9,149 bases of DNA from a bacterium (GTDB lineage: Bacteria; UBA6262). The notes beneath the pieces were generated by a model that saw nothing but the letters and a program-made list of their open reading frames with translations, did not search any database and had not been told where the DNA came from. The DNA is taken from assembly GCA_028716025.1 (NCBI GenBank), contig JAQUQP010000069.1, positions 1 to 9,149 on the forward strand. The letters are read 5' to 3'. This document shows positions 6,380-9,149 of the stretch, in pieces. Numbering within the stretch: the first letter of the stretch is position 1; every line of letters begins with the position of its first letter. The translations under genes were made by a program, and so were the position numbers.

Positions 6380-6403
6380 GTCTATTAAGGGGAAACGATA
6401 AAA

Positions 6404-8929
6404 ATGTTTTTATCCCGTTCCCAAATGCTCTCTAAAGAGTCTCTTGATCTGATCCTGGCCAACATGAATGAAGGCATCATGGTGGTTAATGAAAATTATC
6501 AGATCGAGTATATGAATAAACCCCTCCGGGCCAATTTCGGTAATCAGCTTGGGAAAAAATGTTATCAAACCATCAGCCACCAGAATTATCCCTGCCACCT
6601 CTGTCCCGTCCGTGAAATTATTAAAAAACACCACCGCTATTTTGATACTACGATCCGGGATAAACACGGTCAAGTTTACGAGATCGAGGCCTTCCCGATC
6701 CGGGACAGTGACGGCCGGAAGAAAGTTGTGGAAATAGTCCGGGATATTACCGAGAAATATAGTAATACGGCCAAATTGTTCGAGCAGGAACAGTTTCTGG
6801 CTAATATCTCCAGGTTTTCACGGGATGCCATCATTGCCGTTACCAGCCGGGGTAAGTTTTCTTTTTGGAATACCGGGGCGGAAGAACTATTCGGATATAA
6901 AACCAGGGAAATGATCGGCCAATCGGTCAGTAAATTGATGCTGCAGGGTAAATATAAACAGCTTAAGGCCCTGGGAGAGAAGATAATCAAGAAAGGCTCG
7001 ATTAAGAATTACACGACCAAAGCAGTCACTAGAGAAGGGAAAACTGTACCCATTAGTATTACTGCCAGCGTGGTTAAAGACGCTAAACATAAGGTTCAGG
7101 GATTTTCAGCGATCTTTAGCGATATTACTGAGTTGCGCCGGTATGAAGAGGCTTTGCTCAAGGAACGGAATAAACTGGAAGATATATTTGAAGGCAGTGC
7201 CGATGGTATTGCCATTGTTGATCGGAAATACCGGGTCCAATATATCAATAAATTCATGCGGGAACAATATCCAGGCAAGATATTAGGCGGGCAATGCTAC
7301 CAAGTTTTTAATTCCCGCGATAAAATTTGTCCCTGGTGCCCGGTGCAAAAAACTTTCCAGAACGGAAGGCCGACCATTGGCATCGCGGAAGATAAAATGG
7401 GTCGATTTATGGAAATTAAGACCTCGCCCATGAAGGATGCTTCAGGCCGGATCATAGCGGCTATAGAAATAGTCCGGGATGTTTCTAAGCGCATTAAATT
7501 GGAACGGGAGATCGCCCGCTATCAGCAAATGGTAGAAAATTCGTTTGACGGCATTATGATCATTGATCTGGACCGCGTCATCCAATATGTAAATCCAGCT
7601 ATAGTAAGAATATTCGGGTATCAAAATGCGGCGGAACTGACCGGCAAGCATGATTCTATTTTTGGTAACGGTTCCCCCGGAAATAAAGAGGACCTGAGCA
7701 GCAAGATCACCGACATCGTCAACCAGAAAGGGCGTTGGATCGGCGAAGTTAGTACCCGAAAAAAGGACAGTTCCTTTATTAATATTATGCTGGCCATCAG
7801 CTTGATCAAGGATAAGAAAGGCATGCCTATCGGCCATGTCTGCATTATTCATGATATTACGAAGAGAAAACAACGCCAGGAGCAGATAGACTATCTCGCT
7901 AATATCGTCAGTCAATCCCAGGAGCCGATCTTTACCACTGATAATCAAGGCCGCATCGTTACTTATAATGTGGCTTTCCGCCAATTGATCGGTTACGGTG
8001 ATGACGAATTGCGCGGGAAAGCCTTGTTATCATTGATCCCTCTTGGCGATAAACAAATGGGTATCACTATGAATGATGGCAAATGTATCGGCAGCGAAAC
8101 CGAGGTCCTGGCCAAGAACGGTGAAAAGGTTCCCGCTAATTTATCCACCTTTATACTGAAAAACAGTGCCGGCCAGGTTATTGGCATGGCTGGATTTATT
8201 GAAGATATCAGGGAAAAGAAATTCTTACATGAACAATTGAGCCAGCATGAACGTCTAGCCGCTATCGGCAAACTGGCCGCCGGCCTGGCGCATGAGATCA
8301 ATAATCCTTTACTGGGAATAATGGGTCTGGCGCAACTGTTGCAGCAGAACGAAACTATCAAAATGCTGGGTGGCAGGGAGTTAGCCCAGATTGAGCAGGA
8401 AATATTCAGGTGCGTGCGTATCATTGAGAATCTTACCTATTTTGCCCGGCCGCCGGAAACTGTAAAAATGAAATACAATATTAATACCCTGATCGATGAA
8501 GTACTGGTTAATATCCGGACCCAACCTACCCTTACTAATGTCAGCATTATTACTAAATACAACAGTTATCTGCCCAAGATCGCCATTGATTATGGACAAA
8601 TGCACCAAGCCCTCAGCAATATACTCTTTAATGCCTGCCAGGCCAGCCAAGATGATCGGGGACAGGTAAAGATCACTACTGCTCTGGAAAAGGCGCATGA
8701 CCAGAAATATATTAAAGTAAAAGTGGAAGATACGGGACGTGGGTTAGCCAAAGAAAAGATCGAACGGATATTTGATCCTTTTGCTGTCACGAATGAAGAA
8801 ACGAATCAGGGTAACGGATTAAATCTTTCCGTTAGTTATAGTATCATCCAAGCGCATAAGGGAGTGATCGATGTAGAAAGCCAGCCTGGGGCTGGCTCGG
8901 TTTTCACGGTAAAAATACCGGTAGCTTAA
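6404..8929 (+). CDS. Soluble multi-PAS sensor histidine kinase with duplicated cysteine motif
   Basis: The 841-residue protein senses a signal through PAS domains and autophosphorylates a histidine. Five PAS domains are visible at about 11-118, 127-245, 255-365, 370-488 and 494-606. Domains 1 and 3 are alike and each has Cys-X10-Cys-X2-Cys-Pro (C53, C64, C67; C298, C309, C312), suggesting metal, iron-sulfur or redox sensing. The dimerisation domain starts near 612, with phospho-acceptor H630 in AHEINNP. The ATPase domain has an N box (N743 in SNILFNACQAS), a G1 box (D776-T-G-R-G), an F box (FDPF, 790-793) and a G2 box (GNGLNLS, 803-809), so it looks catalytically complete and NtrB-like. No membrane helix or signal peptide is seen, so it should be cytoplasmic. 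No receiver domain is fused and no response regulator lies in the window. AAGGGGA at 6387-6393 serves the ATG. The preceding terminator implies control by read-through. Confidence 0.93.
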   Translation: MFLSRSQMLSKESLDLILANMNEGIMVVNENYQIEYMNKPLRANFGNQLGKKCYQTISHQNYPCHLCPVREIIKKHHRYFDTTIRDKHGQVYEIEAFPIRDSDGRKKVVEIVRDITEKYSNTAKLFEQEQFLANISRFSRDAIIAVTSRGKFSFWNTGAEELFGYKTREMIGQSVSKLMLQGKYKQLKALGEKIIKKGSIKNYTTKAVTREGKTVPISITASVVKDAKHKVQGFSAIFSDITELRRYEEALLKERNKLEDIFEGSADGIAIVDRKYRVQYINKFMREQYPGKILGGQCYQVFNSRDKICPWCPVQKTFQNGRPTIGIAEDKMGRFMEIKTSPMKDASGRIIAAIEIVRDVSKRIKLEREIARYQQMVENSFDGIMIIDLDRVIQYVNPAIVRIFGYQNAAELTGKHDSIFGNGSPGNKEDLSSKITDIVNQKGRWIGEVSTRKKDSSFINIMLAISLIKDKKGMPIGHVCIIHDITKRKQRQEQIDYLANIVSQSQEPIFTTDNQGRIVTYNVAFRQLIGYGDDELRGKALLSLIPLGDKQMGITMNDGKCIGSETEVLAKNGEKVPANLSTFILKNSAGQVIGMAGFIEDIREKKFLHEQLSQHERLAAIGKLAAGLAHEINNPLLGIMGLAQLLQQNETIKMLGGRELAQIEQEIFRCVRIIENLTYFARPPETVKMKYNINTLIDEVLVNIRTQPTLTNVSIITKYNSYLPKIAIDYGQMHQALSNILFNACQASQDDRGQVKITTALEKAHDQKYIKVKVEDTGRGLAKEKIERIFDPFAVTNEETNQGNGLNLSVSYSIIQAHKGVIDVESQPGAGSVFTVKIPVA

Positions 8930-8948
8930 GCGGGATTTTAAATAAATC

Positions 8949-8977
8949 TTGACAATAGGGGTATTATTTACTAAAAT
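8949..8977 (+). promoter_or_regulatory. Sigma-70-type promoter of the second leader
   Basis: A perfect TTGACA (8949-8954) and TAAAAT (8972-8977, five of six consensus bases) are separated by exactly 17 bp. The predicted start is near 8984, ten bases before the long hairpin. The promoter lies 20 bp after the kinase stop codon and no terminator separates them. Confidence 0.8.
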
Positions 8978-8983
8978 TACAGA

Positions 8984-9120
8984 GTAATAATTGAGATTAA
9001 AGGTATGTAAAGTATACTAAAGGAAGATATGTGTATTTTACATGATTTTAATCTGTCTCGCAAAGAAACTAATTATAAGGCTAATTGCTTAACGTTTTTG
9101 TTAAGTAATTAGCTTTTTTT
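8984..9120 (+). ncRNA. Structured leader RNA with a 24-position hairpin and exposed AGGAAG loop
   Basis: Bases 8994-9017 pair with 9031-9054 without a bulge: 23 of 24 positions pair (19 Watson-Crick, 4 G-U), the only mismatch being 9003/9045. The 13-nt loop (9018-9030) holds AAAGGAAGA, a Shine-Dalgarno-like and also CsrA-like (A-N-GGA) sequence. A terminator follows at 9080-9120. An ATG at 9029, at the loop edge, opens a 27-codon frame that runs through the terminator and stops at 9110-9112, so its translation would prevent the terminator from forming. The next gene starts 12 bases after the T-run, leaving no space for a promoter. The plan repeats that of the leader before the kinase, though the two sequences are not obviously homologous. 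I recognise no known riboswitch class. Confidence 0.6.
9080..9120 (+). terminator. Intrinsic terminator inside the second leader
   Basis: GCTAATTGCTTAAC (9080-9093) pairs with GTTAAGTAATTAGC (9100-9113) over 14 bp with a single G-U pair. The loop is GTTTTT, and seven T follow at 9114-9120. This is a near-ideal rho-independent terminator, placed directly before a ribosome binding site. Confidence 0.88.
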
Positions 9121-9131
9121 ATGGAGGGAAT

Positions 9132-9149
9132 ATGCGGATCAGAAGGATA
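9132..9149 (+). CDS. Start of an unidentified gene, cut by the window end
   Basis: GGAGGG (9123-9128) is followed by ATG at 9132 and the codons for M-R-I-R-R-I before the window ends. The ribosome binding site lies right after the terminator T-run, so the gene seems to be the regulated target of the leader. Six residues are too few to assign a product. Confidence 0.55.

Larger units (their letters stand above)
6230..6380 (+). ncRNA. Structured leader RNA upstream of the histidine kinase (unrecognised class)
   Basis: From the predicted start to the terminator the transcript is about 150 nt with three stacked elements. Hairpin 1 pairs CTAATCTAAT (6235-6244) with 6262-6272 (ten pairs, one bulged U at 6267) around a 17-nt loop. 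Hairpin 2 starts at the next base: 6273-6295 pairs with 6302-6324 without bulges, 20 of 23 positions pairing (17 Watson-Crick, 3 G-U), loop 6296-6301. The third is the terminator at 6346-6379. Hairpin 2 contains both a Shine-Dalgarno-like AGGAAGG (only its first two bases lie outside) and an ATG at 6285. Only 24 bases separate the T-run from the kinase start, so the kinase is probably expressed by read-through and the RNA acts in cis. A stand-alone small RNA is the alternative. It does not match the riboswitch consensus motifs I can recall, such as cyclic di-GMP, cobalamin, fluoride or preQ1. Confidence 0.6.

Noticed and set aside
6230..6380. Classical amino-acid attenuator or cyclic di-GMP riboswitch before the kinase
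   Set aside because: The short peptide has no run of a single amino acid, no competing antiterminator pairing with the terminator arms was found, and the conserved cores of the c-di-GMP riboswitches are absent.
7442..7984. A 180-codon open frame on the minus strand inside the kinase gene
   Set aside because: It lies opposite clear PAS-domain coding sequence, has no recognisable motif, and other minus-strand frames across the kinase are similar by-products of its codon use.

Overview
The window looks like chromosomal DNA of an uncultured, probably anaerobic, Gram-negative-type bacterium. It is moderately AT-rich, with GGAGG-type ribosome binding sites and sigma-70-like promoters. A lipoprotein, a large membrane glycosyltransferase and a cysteine-bearing multi-PAS kinase, together with AT-rich intergenic palindromes, recall assembled genomes of candidate phyla. 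I cannot fix the phylum from the sequence. There are no rRNA or tRNA genes, no CRISPR array and no transposase.

Layout, all on the + strand. (1) 1-116: the 3' end of a membrane-anchored sugar-phosphate transferase, cut off in mid-domain. It abuts, within a few bases, the middle of a GAF domain that leads into a complete GGDEF diguanylate cyclase (to 876). The start of the cyclase gene is missing. (2) 873-1661: an S-adenosylmethionine hydrolase (DUF62 family) overlapping the cyclase by four bases. (3) 1754-2341: a two-helix membrane protein with a bacterial PH domain, preceded by a GC-rich hairpin between 9-bp direct repeats. (4) 2351-2470: a long imperfect AT-rich palindrome. (5) 2492-5035: a likely two-gene operon of a flavin-reductase-like FMN protein and a multi-spanning GT-C glycosyltransferase. 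(6) 5109-6140: a lipoprotein with a carboxypeptidase-regulatory-like fold, a BsuPI-like domain and a C-terminal region resembling a subtilase propeptide. (7) 6404-8929: a soluble five-PAS histidine kinase. (8) From 9132: the first codons of another gene.

The most notable part is the non-coding DNA before the last two genes. Each is preceded by a good promoter, a leader of roughly 140-150 nt with a long hairpin, an intrinsic terminator, and then almost at once the ribosome binding site and start codon. No room is left for a promoter between terminator and gene, so each gene probably depends on regulated read-through. In both leaders an AGGAAG Shine-Dalgarno-like motif is built into the hairpin, in the stem in the first and in the loop in the second. 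I do not recognise either as a known riboswitch class. The kinase PAS domains 1 and 3 carry the same Cys-X10-Cys-X2-Cys-Pro pattern, suggesting a redox- or metal-responsive sensor.

Functional links between regions are weak. The cyclase and the kinase are signalling proteins, the glycosyltransferase and sugar transferase fragment concern envelope glycans, and the lipoprotein may act on extracytoplasmic proteases.
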